DNA from: Candidatus Gemmiger stercoravium | GTDB lineage: Bacteria > Bacillota > Clostridia > Oscillospirales > Ruminococcaceae | Direction of reading: 5' to 3' | DNA length: 57,448 nucleotides | Assembly: GCA_019119835.1 (NCBI GenBank) | Contig: DWWE01000007.1 | Coordinates: 1-57,448, forward strand | The notes under the pieces: model-generated | What the model was told of the DNA's origin: nothing | Seen by the model: the letters and a program-made list of their open reading frames with translations, nothing else | Database searches by the model: none | Position numbers and translations under genes: made by a program | Shown here: piece by piece, positions 41,787 through 49,809 of the stretch | How the letters are laid out: each line of letters opens with the position of its first letter | Position numbering within the stretch: the first letter of the stretch is position 1

Positions 41787-43204
41787 TGGGGAAGCACCTC
41801 CTGGATCGCAAAACTCTGTTTGATCGCATCGCGGGCGGCCTGCAGATCGGTGTATTCGCCCGCCGCGATAAACTGGACCATCAGGTTGCCGAGGGCGGTG
41901 CCCTCGGTGGGGCCGGCGTAGACCGGCAGACCGGTGACGTTGGCGGCCATCTGGTTCAGGTATCCGTCCTGGCTGCCGCCGCCCACAATGTTGACGCTTT
42001 CGTAGGTTTTGCCGGTCAGGCTTTGCAGGGCGGCAATGGCGCGGCGGTAATCGTCCGCCAGCGAATTGTAAATGGCCTGCATCACCGCGCCGGTGGTGGC
42101 AGGAGCTGGGTACCCGGCCTCGGCGCAGGCGGCAGTGATCTCGCCGATCATGCTCTTTGGCGCAAGGAAGCGGTCATCGTCCGCGTTCACCAGGCCGGGG
42201 TAGCCGCCGGCTTCCTTCGCCGCAGCGATCAGCTCCGGGAAGGCGGGGCGGGTGCCATTGGGGGCGTGCTCGCCCAGCTCCCGCCGCACGGACTGGATCA
42301 TCCACAAGCCCATGATGTTTTTTAAGTAGCGGTAGGTGCCGCCGTAGCCGCCCTCGTTGGTAAAGTTGGCGGCGGCGCTGGCGGCGCTGGTGATGGGGAC
42401 GGTGTTCTCCACCCCCAGCAGGCTCCAGGTGCCGCTGGACAGGTAGACGGCCCGGTCATCCCTGGCGGGCACGGCCAGCCAGGCGGAGCCGGTGTCGTGG
42501 GTGGCGGGCAGCACTACGGTGCAGTCGAAGCCGACTTCGGCCTGCACTTCCGGCGTCAGACGGCCAAGAACCGTGCCGGGCTGGCAGATGGGCTGGAAAA
42601 TGCCCCGCGGCAGGCCCAGCCTGGCGATGAGTTCATCGTCCCAGTCCCGGCTTGCGGCCCCCACCAGGGCGGTGGTGGAAGCGTTGGTATACTCGTTGGC
42701 GGCCACACCGGTCAGCTTGTAGTTCAGGTAGTCCGGCACCATCAAAAAGGTCTTGGCCGCGTCCAGCTGGTCCGGGTGCTCCTTTTGCAGGGCGGCAAGC
42801 TGGTAGGCAGTGTTGAAGGGCTGGTACTGGATGCCGGTGCGGGCGTAGTGCTCGGCAAATGGCAGCACCGGCTCCAGCGCCTGGCGCACGCCCTCGGTGC
42901 GGCTGTCCCGGTAGGCCACCGTATCGCCCAGGATCTTCCCTGCCGCGTCCAGCAGCACAAAGTCCACGGCCCAGGTGTCAATGCCCACCGTTTCGGGCGT
43001 ATACCCGGCGTCCTTGCAGGCTTTCAGCCCGGCCAGGACGTTCTGCCACAGGCGGTCCATCTCCCAGCAGAGATGGCCGTTTTTCTCCGCCAGGCGGTTT
43101 TCAAAGCGGTAGACCTCTTTCAGGTGCATGCGGCCATCCTCCACCCAGCCCAGGATGTGCCGGCCGGAAGATGCGCCGATATCAATGGCAAGATGATAGG
43201 TCAA
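41783..43204 (-). CDS. rhaB: Rhamnulokinase
   Basis: 473-residue FGGY-family kinase phosphorylating L-rhamnulose at O1. RhaB-type features are the N-terminal LAIDIGASSGRHILGWV, GIDTWAVDFVLLD, AYRDSRT, TGIQYQPFNTAYQL, LPATHDTGSAWLAVPA, YLSSGTWSLLGVE and the C-terminal VNIVGGGSQDGYLNQMAAN. The start is a TTG (43204) with GGAGAGG upstream; no ATG fits the family N-terminus. First gene of the catabolic block, coupled by ATGA overlap to the isomerase. Confidence 0.95.
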   Translation of the reverse strand: MTYHLAIDIGASSGRHILGWVEDGRMHLKEVYRFENRLAEKNGHLCWEMDRLWQNVLAGLKACKDAGYTPETVGIDTWAVDFVLLDAAGKILGDTVAYRDSRTEGVRQALEPVLPFAEHYARTGIQYQPFNTAYQLAALQKEHPDQLDAAKTFLMVPDYLNYKLTGVAANEYTNASTTALVGAASRDWDDELIARLGLPRGIFQPICQPGTVLGRLTPEVQAEVGFDCTVVLPATHDTGSAWLAVPARDDRAVYLSSGTWSLLGVENTVPITSAASAAANFTNEGGYGGTYRYLKNIMGLWMIQSVRRELGEHAPNGTRPAFPELIAAAKEAGGYPGLVNADDDRFLAPKSMIGEITAACAEAGYPAPATTGAVMQAIYNSLADDYRRAIAALQSLTGKTYESVNIVGGGSQDGYLNQMAANVTGLPVYAGPTEGTALGNLMVQFIAAGEYTDLQAARDAIKQSFAIQEVLPQ

Positions 43205-43242
43205 TGCGCTACGCCTCTCCTTTCCGTTTGGGTTCTGCCTTT

Positions 43243-43271
43243 ATTATAACGAAGGCCGGCATATAAAATAA
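43243..43271 (-). promoter_or_regulatory. Promoter of rhaB
   Basis: Minus strand: perfect TATAAT (43243-43248) with a poor -35, TTATTT (43266-43271), 17 bp upstream. The -35 is the last part of a 17-bp inverted repeat, as expected for a promoter that needs an activator. Confidence 0.65.
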
Positions 43272-43305
43272 GCGCGTGATTTACAATAAAATCACGCGCT
43301 TATTT
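43266..43305. repeat. 17-bp perfect inverted repeat between araC-type gene and rhaB (terminator and possible operator)
   Basis: Arms 43266-43282 and 43289-43305 (core AAGCGCGTGATTT) separated by 6 nt. Read on the minus strand it lies 14 nt after the regulator stop and ends in TTATTTTATA, so it can serve as a terminator; its last bases also form the rhaB -35. Confidence 0.8.
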
Positions 43306-43318
43306 AAGCGTTATCCTA

Positions 43319-44293
43319 TTATTTGTCAGAATTGCACAAATGGTCCCGATACTCTTTTGGCGTTATGCCAAATTGTTTTTTATAAATGTTGTAAAAGTAG
43401 CTGGTGGTATCGTACCCCACCGTCTCGGCAACGGCCTGCACCGGCAGTTTGGTGGTGCGCAGCAGCTGCTGCGCACGGTCCAGCCGCTTTTGCTGCAGCA
43501 GTTCCTTGAAGGTGCTGCCGGTGGCCCGGCGGATCAGCGCACTCAGGTAGGGCAGCGAAACATGGTACGTTTGCGCCACGCGGGTCAGGCTGGCCGAGCG
43601 GCAGTCGTCCTCGATCTCCCGCAGGGCAGCCAGCACCAGCGGGCTGCCCTGGCCCGGTTCGCCCTGCACCTCGATGCAGTCGGGGTGGTTGAGCAGGTCC
43701 AGAAGCAGCAGAGCCATGCGCATCTGGTTGGCACGACGGGCGCCCGGCTCGTTGTTCAAAAGGCTCCAGACCATGCTTTCCACCAGGTTCTGCACCGGCA
43801 GCAGCCCCGCAGTGCGGCAGAGCAGGTGGGTGATCTCGGCGCCGCCGGTCTTCAGCGTGCCCAGCAGAAACCGCCCCAGCAGATTGGAGGTGCCCACGAT
43901 CTGGAAGGCAAAGTCAAAGAACTGGGGCAGCACAATAAAGTTGACCGCCACATCCCCGACCTCGGCCCGCTGGATGGCATGGCTGGCCCGCTGGTTCAAA
44001 AACAGCAGTTCCCCGGCCTGCAGACGCACCGGCGTGCCGCCGCCAATGATATGCGTAGTGTGCCCTGCACACACATACATGATCTCCACATAATCGTGGC
44101 TGTGGCGGGGGAACGCCACAAACCGGGTATGGGGCCGTATGGTGATGAGCTGCCCCTGCCGCAGCAGCTTGGCGGCCTCGATCTCAAAGCCATGGCCGGT
44201 GGCGTACAGCGTGCGGTCCAGCGGTTCACCGTCCCGCAGTTTCTGCTCCTCCGGCGTGATGCGGGAAAGCTGTTCCAAGATCTCTGCGTTCAA
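43319..44293 (-). CDS. AraC family regulator of the rhamnose genes
   Basis: 324-residue regulator with an N-terminal cupin-type sugar-binding domain (about residues 50-140: FVAFPRHSHDYVEIMYVCAG, GELLFLNQRASHAI) and a C-terminal pair of AraC helix-turn-helices (SLTRVAQTYHVSLPYLSALI, LDRAQQLLRTTKLPVQAVAE, GYDTTSYFYNIYKKQFGITP). This is the architecture of RhaS/RhaR-like activators. The start is TTG (44293) after AAAGGGGG. Located directly upstream of rhaB, it is the natural candidate for rhamnose-dependent activation. Confidence 0.88.
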   Translation of the reverse strand: MNAEILEQLSRITPEEQKLRDGEPLDRTLYATGHGFEIEAAKLLRQGQLITIRPHTRFVAFPRHSHDYVEIMYVCAGHTTHIIGGGTPVRLQAGELLFLNQRASHAIQRAEVGDVAVNFIVLPQFFDFAFQIVGTSNLLGRFLLGTLKTGGAEITHLLCRTAGLLPVQNLVESMVWSLLNNEPGARRANQMRMALLLLDLLNHPDCIEVQGEPGQGSPLVLAALREIEDDCRSASLTRVAQTYHVSLPYLSALIRRATGSTFKELLQQKRLDRAQQLLRTTKLPVQAVAETVGYDTTSYFYNIYKKQFGITPKEYRDHLCNSDK

Positions 44294-44315
44294 AGCCCTG
44301 CCCCCTTTCGTTTGT

Positions 44316-44345
44316 ATCTTACCAAAATGGGGGACCGGCTGTCCA
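44316..44345 (-). promoter_or_regulatory. Probable promoter of the rhamnose regulator
   Basis: Minus strand: TGGACA (44340-44345), 18-bp spacer, TAAGAT (44316-44321). Confidence 0.55.
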
Positions 44346-44357
44346 GTGTCAGGGCAT

Positions 44358-47015
44358 TCAGGCGCGGTACAGCGCCACTGAGCCCGTCAGACCGCTGCCG
44401 CCGGTGGGTTTGGGGGCCAGCATTTTGCGGTAGCCGTCCAGCAGCGGGTAGCATTGGCGCTCGAGGGTGGTGGCGACCTCGATGGCAAGGATGTTCTCCC
44501 CCGCCCGGCCCGCGAGGTCGCAGGCGAAGGGCGGGGCGATCTGGATGCCGGCGCTCTGCCCGTTCAGGAACACCTCCACGCCCTCGGCGGCATCGGTGAT
44601 CGTCAGGCGCAGCGCGGCGGGCGCGTCCAGTGTGAAGGCCGTCTCATACCGTACAAAGCCGGAAAATTCGGGCTGCTCTTCGGCCAGGGCATCGGGCAGC
44701 GTGACCGGCACAGCGGGGCCGAAGGCCGGGTAGGCGGCCCCCTCGCAGGTGGCGCGGGTCCAGCCGGTCAGGGGGATGCTTTCCCCGGCCTGCGGGGCGG
44801 TGTAAAGCGCCGCGCCGGCCGGCGGCTCGCCCAGGACCAGGACACGCGGCTGCAGCGGCAGGATGTGAACCTTCACCTGCAGGCCCGCGTCCGTGTCGGC
44901 GGCGTCGGCAGGCTCGCAGCGGTTGGCCCAGGGGTCGTACCAACAGCAGGGACCGGAAAGCCCTGGCAGCGTCAGCGTGCCAACGCAGGGGGCGGTGCCC
45001 TCGTTGACGGCCAGCACCATCGTGGTATCGCCTTGCACGGTCAACAGACGCAGCCGGTCGTTTTGGGGTTCTAGCACCGGGGCCGCTACCCCGGCGGCGC
45101 GGATGGCCGCAGCCAGGTCGGCCGGGGCCACCACCGGGCAAGCGGCAAGCGCAGCCGGCAGCGGACCACCCTCGCACAGGGCTGCCGGCCGGCTGCCGGC
45201 AAAAACTACCGGCAGCCCCTTTTGGGACAGTTCCGCCAGGGCGTTGGCCGCAGCAGCAGGCATACGAGCCGCCCCCGGCACCACAAAGGCGCGGTAAGGC
45301 TGGCCGTTGACGATGAGCGGGTTGCCGAGCTCGGTCTTGTACCGGGCCGGTTCGCCGAACACATCGGCGGGCAGCGTGCGGCAGGCGATCTGGTCGTCGT
45401 ACAGCGGGCGCACGACCTGTTCAAAGGGCATCGCGCCGGGGTCGCACCACTCGGCCTCGCCGTGGTAGAGCACCGCCACCGGCGCCTCGTGCGCACCCGC
45501 ACTGGTCAGCGTGGCGACGCGGTTCATATAGGCCATGAGGCAGCCGAAGTGCCGGTACTGCGGGTTGTGGCCGTGGGCGTAGAAATGCGGCGGGCAGTCG
45601 GGGTCGGGGAACGCCTTGCCCGAGAACGCGTGCGGCACGAACCAGTTGACGCCGCGCACGAGGAAATGGTCGGCCAGATACTTTTCCAGCCGGACGCCCT
45701 CGGCCCAGCCGTAGTTGCCGAAGATCTCGCACATCGCGTTGCCGCCCTTGCCCGGCTCGATGGCCGCGGCGCTCTCGGCCAGCGTGGCGAGGCCGTAGTG
45801 GTAGAAGGTGCCGTTGCGGGGCTGGTGCATGTTGTTGACGCGGGGTTCATCCTCGCCCTGGGGCAGCACCTGGCCGCCGATGTCGTCGATGCCCGCCATG
45901 TCCTGGCCCTGCAGGCCGCGGAAATAGTGGCCGAGGCTTGCGCCGGTGCGGCAGTGCTGGCCGTCGTCCTCGATCAGGTGGCCGATGTAGCGCACGCCGT
46001 GGTCGTGGCACCAGGCGGCGAGCTGTTCGCTGAAATTGGCCCGCACAAGCCGGGTCAGGCAGTCCATGTAAACGGTGTGGATGCGGGCGGTGCCGGCGCC
46101 GGCGTCCTGATGGAACAGGCGAGGCAGCGCGGCGGCGAATCCCGGGCCGTACATGGCGGCGACAGCGGCTTCGAGCGGGGCGCTCCAGGGCAGGTCCTGG
46201 CCACAGCCCAGCGTGTTGCCCTTCTGGTACAAAAGGCCGTTGCCGAGTTCCGGCTCGTCGGAGAAGAAGCCCGCGATGGTCTTGCCGAAATCGGCGGCAT
46301 AGTGGGCCCAGTGGGGTTCGTACACCGCGTCGATGAGCAGCCGCACGCTGGCGGGGTCGGTCATGTTGATGTAGTCCCGGTGGCAGCCTGCGTTGCGGCT
46401 GACCGTGACCACCTGCAGCGTATACGCCCCGGCGGGCTTGTCCCAGTGCAACACGGTGCCCTGGACAAAGGGCAGAAGGTCGGTCACGGTGCCGTCCCCG
46501 GCCACGGCCTGCACGGTCAGCAGGCGGTCGGTGGCGGCATCAAAGCTGCGGGCGGGCGGCACCTTGGCCGCGAAAGCCTGCATCGGGTCGCGCGGGTCGA
46601 GCTTGGGCGGGTCCATGAGACCCTCGGCGCGCAGGTCGAGCGTCAGCGGCCCGGCGGCGGCGTCCAGCGGCTTCTCGTTGCCGAGGATGCTCTGGCGGCA
46701 CAGCGCGTCGGGGGCGGTCTTGACCGCGCCGTTGGCGAAGCCGGTCGGGAAGTGGCTGTCGTCCAGAATCCAGACCTGCATCCCGCGGCGGCGGGCCTCG
46801 TCCAGAATCACATCCATATCGGCCCACCACTTGGGGCCGCAGAAGTCGGGGTGGGGGCGGCTCTCAACGCAGACAGCCTTGCAGCTGGCCCCGTCTATAG
46901 CCGCCATCAGTTCCCGCAGGGTGGCTTCGTCCTCGCCGTGCTGCCAGAAAAAGGGCAGGATGTGGTTGTCGCTTTCCCCGGCCAGCAGCCGGGCAATGGT
47001 TCTATTTTGGGGCAT
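44358..47015 (-). CDS. GH106-like alpha-L-rhamnosidase
   Basis: 885-residue glycoside hydrolase resembling GH106. The N-terminal barrel begins with ILPFFWQHGEDEATLRELM and has VILDEARRRGMQVWILDDSH plus FPTGFANG, the layout seen in GH106 rhamnosidases; GFFSDEPEL and IGHLIEDDGQH are candidate acidic active-site segments, though I cannot assign catalytic residues. A C-terminal galactose-binding-like jelly roll follows (FVRYETAFTLDAPAALRLTI, VEVFLNGQSAGIQI). There is no signal peptide, so the enzyme is cytoplasmic. GGGGGAGAG precedes the ATG at 47015. It would release L-rhamnose for the adjacent catabolic genes. Confidence 0.78.
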   Translation of the reverse strand: MPQNRTIARLLAGESDNHILPFFWQHGEDEATLRELMAAIDGASCKAVCVESRPHPDFCGPKWWADMDVILDEARRRGMQVWILDDSHFPTGFANGAVKTAPDALCRQSILGNEKPLDAAAGPLTLDLRAEGLMDPPKLDPRDPMQAFAAKVPPARSFDAATDRLLTVQAVAGDGTVTDLLPFVQGTVLHWDKPAGAYTLQVVTVSRNAGCHRDYINMTDPASVRLLIDAVYEPHWAHYAADFGKTIAGFFSDEPELGNGLLYQKGNTLGCGQDLPWSAPLEAAVAAMYGPGFAAALPRLFHQDAGAGTARIHTVYMDCLTRLVRANFSEQLAAWCHDHGVRYIGHLIEDDGQHCRTGASLGHYFRGLQGQDMAGIDDIGGQVLPQGEDEPRVNNMHQPRNGTFYHYGLATLAESAAAIEPGKGGNAMCEIFGNYGWAEGVRLEKYLADHFLVRGVNWFVPHAFSGKAFPDPDCPPHFYAHGHNPQYRHFGCLMAYMNRVATLTSAGAHEAPVAVLYHGEAEWCDPGAMPFEQVVRPLYDDQIACRTLPADVFGEPARYKTELGNPLIVNGQPYRAFVVPGAARMPAAAANALAELSQKGLPVVFAGSRPAALCEGGPLPAALAACPVVAPADLAAAIRAAGVAAPVLEPQNDRLRLLTVQGDTTMVLAVNEGTAPCVGTLTLPGLSGPCCWYDPWANRCEPADAADTDAGLQVKVHILPLQPRVLVLGEPPAGAALYTAPQAGESIPLTGWTRATCEGAAYPAFGPAVPVTLPDALAEEQPEFSGFVRYETAFTLDAPAALRLTITDAAEGVEVFLNGQSAGIQIAPPFACDLAGRAGENILAIEVATTLERQCYPLLDGYRKMLAPKPTGGSGLTGSVALYRA

Positions 47016-47127
47016 TGTCTCTCCCCCGCCTTTCTTACAAATGTGCAGAAAAACTTTTGCTTCTTCTGTCCTGTGGCGCACGCTGTGCGCTGCTACGGTC
47101 TCCATACTTTTGAGGCACGCATCGTCA

Positions 47128-47982
47128 TTATAAATGTTCGTGCAGCCAGCGGGCGCTGACCTGTGCGCTCTTGACCGGGTCTTTGTCCACCCAGTTGCGG
47201 TGGCTTTCGAGCACGACGGCCTCAACGCCGTTTTCCTTGGCAATTTCGGCCCAGTGTTCGAGCGGCAGGTTGCCGGTGCCCAGTTCCATGCTGTCGGTTT
47301 TTAAGATTGGGGTCATCGCCGGTTTGCCGGCGGCAAGGCGAGTGCCGCGGTCGTTGATGTGCCAGAGCTTCATGCGATTTCCAAGGGTTTTCATCACGGC
47401 GGCCACATCGGCACCGCCCTCGGCAAACCAATAAGAGTCAAACTCAAAGTTGACGGCGTCGGGCTCGGTCTCAGCCAGCAGGATGTCATACCCGCGCTTT
47501 TCGCCCTCCACCCGCTGCAGTTCGCAGTTGTGGTTGTGGTAGAGCAGCCGCACCCCCTGCTCCACCAGCGCCGCGCCGGCTTTGTTCAGGCGTTTTGCCA
47601 GGTCGTGCCAGGCGGCTGCGTCGGCGTAGGCGAAGCGGTACATACCGGTGATGACCGCATAGCTTGTGCCGAAACTCTTGGCCTCGGCTGCGACGGCCGC
47701 GGCGTCCCGCTCGACACTGCCGAGATCGGTGTGCAGGCTGACGACCGAAAGACCCGATTCCCGCACGAGTTTGTGCCAGTCCAGTTTGCCGCCGTTGCCG
47801 GTGGGCATACCGGCGGCGCGGGTCAGCAGCCGCACCATGAGCCCGGTGGGGTGGATCATAAACCCGCAGAGCTCAATACCGGTGTACCCGGCATTCTTGA
47901 GGGCGGCCAGCGTCTGCCGGGCCTGGGTTTCATTGTTGAGGGCGTTGCCCAGCATGAACTGCTGTACGCCGGTTTGGATCAT
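47128..47982 (-). CDS. Sugar phosphate isomerase/epimerase (xylose isomerase-like TIM barrel)
   Basis: 284-residue AP-endonuclease-2/xylose-isomerase-like barrel. Characteristic strands and metal ligands are LAALKNAGYTGIELCGF, VVSLHTDLGSV, VRLLYHNHNCELQR, VNFEFDSYWFAEGG, KLWHINDRG and VEAVVLESHRNW. Members isomerise or epimerise free or phosphorylated sugars; the substrate is unknown here, but the neighbours suggest a plant-glycan sugar or inositol-like compound. It lies between the GH43 and GH106 genes in one minus-strand run. Confidence 0.85.
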   Translation of the reverse strand: MIQTGVQQFMLGNALNNETQARQTLAALKNAGYTGIELCGFMIHPTGLMVRLLTRAAGMPTGNGGKLDWHKLVRESGLSVVSLHTDLGSVERDAAAVAAEAKSFGTSYAVITGMYRFAYADAAAWHDLAKRLNKAGAALVEQGVRLLYHNHNCELQRVEGEKRGYDILLAETEPDAVNFEFDSYWFAEGGADVAAVMKTLGNRMKLWHINDRGTRLAAGKPAMTPILKTDSMELGTGNLPLEHWAEIAKENGVEAVVLESHRNWVDKDPVKSAQVSARWLHEHL

Positions 47983-47997
47983 GGGGAAGCCTCCTTC

Positions 47998-49809
47998 TTA
48001 TAAGGCAAACACGGTGCCGGGGGTCACGCCGTTTTCGTTGAAGCTGTCCACGGCGATGTAATAGGTCTGCCCGGCGACCAGGGTACTCAGGGTCGCTTCG
48101 CTTGCGCCGTAGACAAGATGGCTGAGGTAGAGCTTATCCGGCGCGGTGCCATAGCGGATGTTGACGCCCTGCGCGCCCATCTCAGAAAGCGGCTGCCAGC
48201 GCACTACCGCGTCCAGTTCACCGACGCGCTCGGCCGCAGCTTTGGCCGGGGCGGGTTTGGCCCTGCCGCCGTTGCCGAACACCCGCAGCCCGGCAATGCG
48301 CAGTGGCTGGCCGTAGGGCAATGCGACGCCCACCACCCGCACATAGCGGGCGGTGACACCGGTTTCGTACTCGTAATACCCGTTGGAGCATTCCCGCGCC
48401 ACCGTTTCCAGCGCATGCCAGGCTTCGCCATCGGCGCTGATCTCAAGGGTATAGCGGGAAATCTGGGGTTCCAGCTCGATGTGGCGGGTGCGGCGGTCGT
48501 CGCCGTAGGCTTCGAGTGGGAACTCCACCGCCACATCCTGGTCGGCCAGGTTGACCTGCACGGCGCGCACGTCCATGACCCGCCCGAGGTCGACGGCCAG
48601 CCACTGGCCGGGGAAGGCATCGGCCGCGCTCCACCAGGTGCGGATGTTCTCATCGACGGCCAGCGCCGGGTCGCTGCCCGCCGCAGTGGACGAGGCAAAC
48701 GCCGGTTTGGCGTAGGAGAGCAGCATCCATTCGGGCTGCCAGGCCGCCGGGTCGAACCGCCCGGCCGGGATGCGGTGGGGGTACGAGGCAAAGTTCTGGT
48801 TGCAGTAGAGCACGCCGTCGGCGTCGAACCCGGCCGGGAACAGCCCGACGCGGCGCTCGAAGTCGTGGTTGACCGAGATACGCATCGTGGTGGCGTGCCA
48901 GAAATTGCCGTGTCTGTCGGCAACCGTGCTGCCGTGGCCCGCACCGGTGATGAACCCGCCGGTCACGGCCGAGAACGGGTTGGCCGCCTGCCGCGTGAAG
49001 GGGCCCAGGGGGCTCCCGCCCACATAGACGCCGTCGGCGTAGGTGTTGTACTGGGTGCCGGGGCAGGCGTACTGCAGGTAATATTTGCCGCCGTGCTTGG
49101 TCATGTAGGCCCCCTCGAGGTAGGGCTGGCCCACGGCCAGGAAGATTTTGGTCAGCGCCTCCACCGGGTAGCCGCCCAGGTCGGTGACGCCCGCGGGCAG
49201 TTTGAGGGTCTTGGTCTCGGGGTCGAACAGGGGGGCCAGGCTGCGGTACATGACGCTGGACTCCTTGTCCACCACGCCGTTCTCCCCCGGGCGCTCGTAG
49301 CCCAGGTGTTCAGGGTCGCCGTGGATCAGCGCCGTTTTCTCGCCGATGGGCTCCAGGGTCTCCCGGTCCAGCTCCACGCCCCAGATCGGCTCGGTGTTGG
49401 TGCAGCCCCAGTAGAAATAGAGGCGGCCGTCGTCATCGAGAAAGAGGTCGGGATCCCAGAACGGGAAAGGTGCGGCCACCTGCTCGAATTTTTCATGCAG
49501 CGGGTCGGCGCTGCGCAAAATCGGGCAGTCCTTGCTGCGGCTGGACGCGCAGAAGTAGAGGTACTCCCCCACCTGCCGCACATCGGGGGCATAGTCGTAG
49601 ATCATCAGGTCGGGATCGGCGTGGAAGCGCCAGCCGAGCAGATCATCCGAATAGAAAAAGCCCGCCGACATCGAGACAAACAGGTAGTAGGTGCCCTTGA
49701 AATACACGAGCGTCGGGTCGGCCCCTTCGCGGAAGGCGTAGCGGCGGCCCTGCTCGTTCATGTGCTGGTAGCGGTAGGGCAGATCCAGCGGGTTGCAGTA
49801 GGTGTTCAT
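47998..49809 (-). CDS. GH43 glycosidase with discoidin-like and FN3-like domains
   Basis: 603-residue enzyme. A five-bladed propeller (about residues 1-340) has the GH43 acidic triad: Asp31 (EGADPTLVYF), Asp121 (FWDPDLFLDDDG) and Glu232 (LEGAYMTKHGGKYYLQYA). It is followed by an F5/8-type (discoidin/CBM32-like) domain (about 360-505, ALAVDENIRTWWSAADAFPG) and a fibronectin type III-like C-terminus. Likely beta-xylosidase or alpha-L-arabinofuranosidase. No signal peptide. The start overlaps the GH2 stop by 4 nt. Confidence 0.9.
   Translation of the reverse strand: MNTYCNPLDLPYRYQHMNEQGRRYAFREGADPTLVYFKGTYYLFVSMSAGFFYSDDLLGWRFHADPDLMIYDYAPDVRQVGEYLYFCASSRSKDCPILRSADPLHEKFEQVAAPFPFWDPDLFLDDDGRLYFYWGCTNTEPIWGVELDRETLEPIGEKTALIHGDPEHLGYERPGENGVVDKESSVMYRSLAPLFDPETKTLKLPAGVTDLGGYPVEALTKIFLAVGQPYLEGAYMTKHGGKYYLQYACPGTQYNTYADGVYVGGSPLGPFTRQAANPFSAVTGGFITGAGHGSTVADRHGNFWHATTMRISVNHDFERRVGLFPAGFDADGVLYCNQNFASYPHRIPAGRFDPAAWQPEWMLLSYAKPAFASSTAAGSDPALAVDENIRTWWSAADAFPGQWLAVDLGRVMDVRAVQVNLADQDVAVEFPLEAYGDDRRTRHIELEPQISRYTLEISADGEAWHALETVARECSNGYYEYETGVTARYVRVVGVALPYGQPLRIAGLRVFGNGGRAKPAPAKAAAERVGELDAVVRWQPLSEMGAQGVNIRYGTAPDKLYLSHLVYGASEATLSTLVAGQTYYIAVDSFNENGVTPGTVFAL

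Noticed and set aside
45222-47159. 645-codon open frame opposite the GH106-like gene
   Set aside because: Ala/Gly/Val/His-rich shadow translation without domain features; the minus-strand enzyme has a ribosome site and a coherent family pattern.
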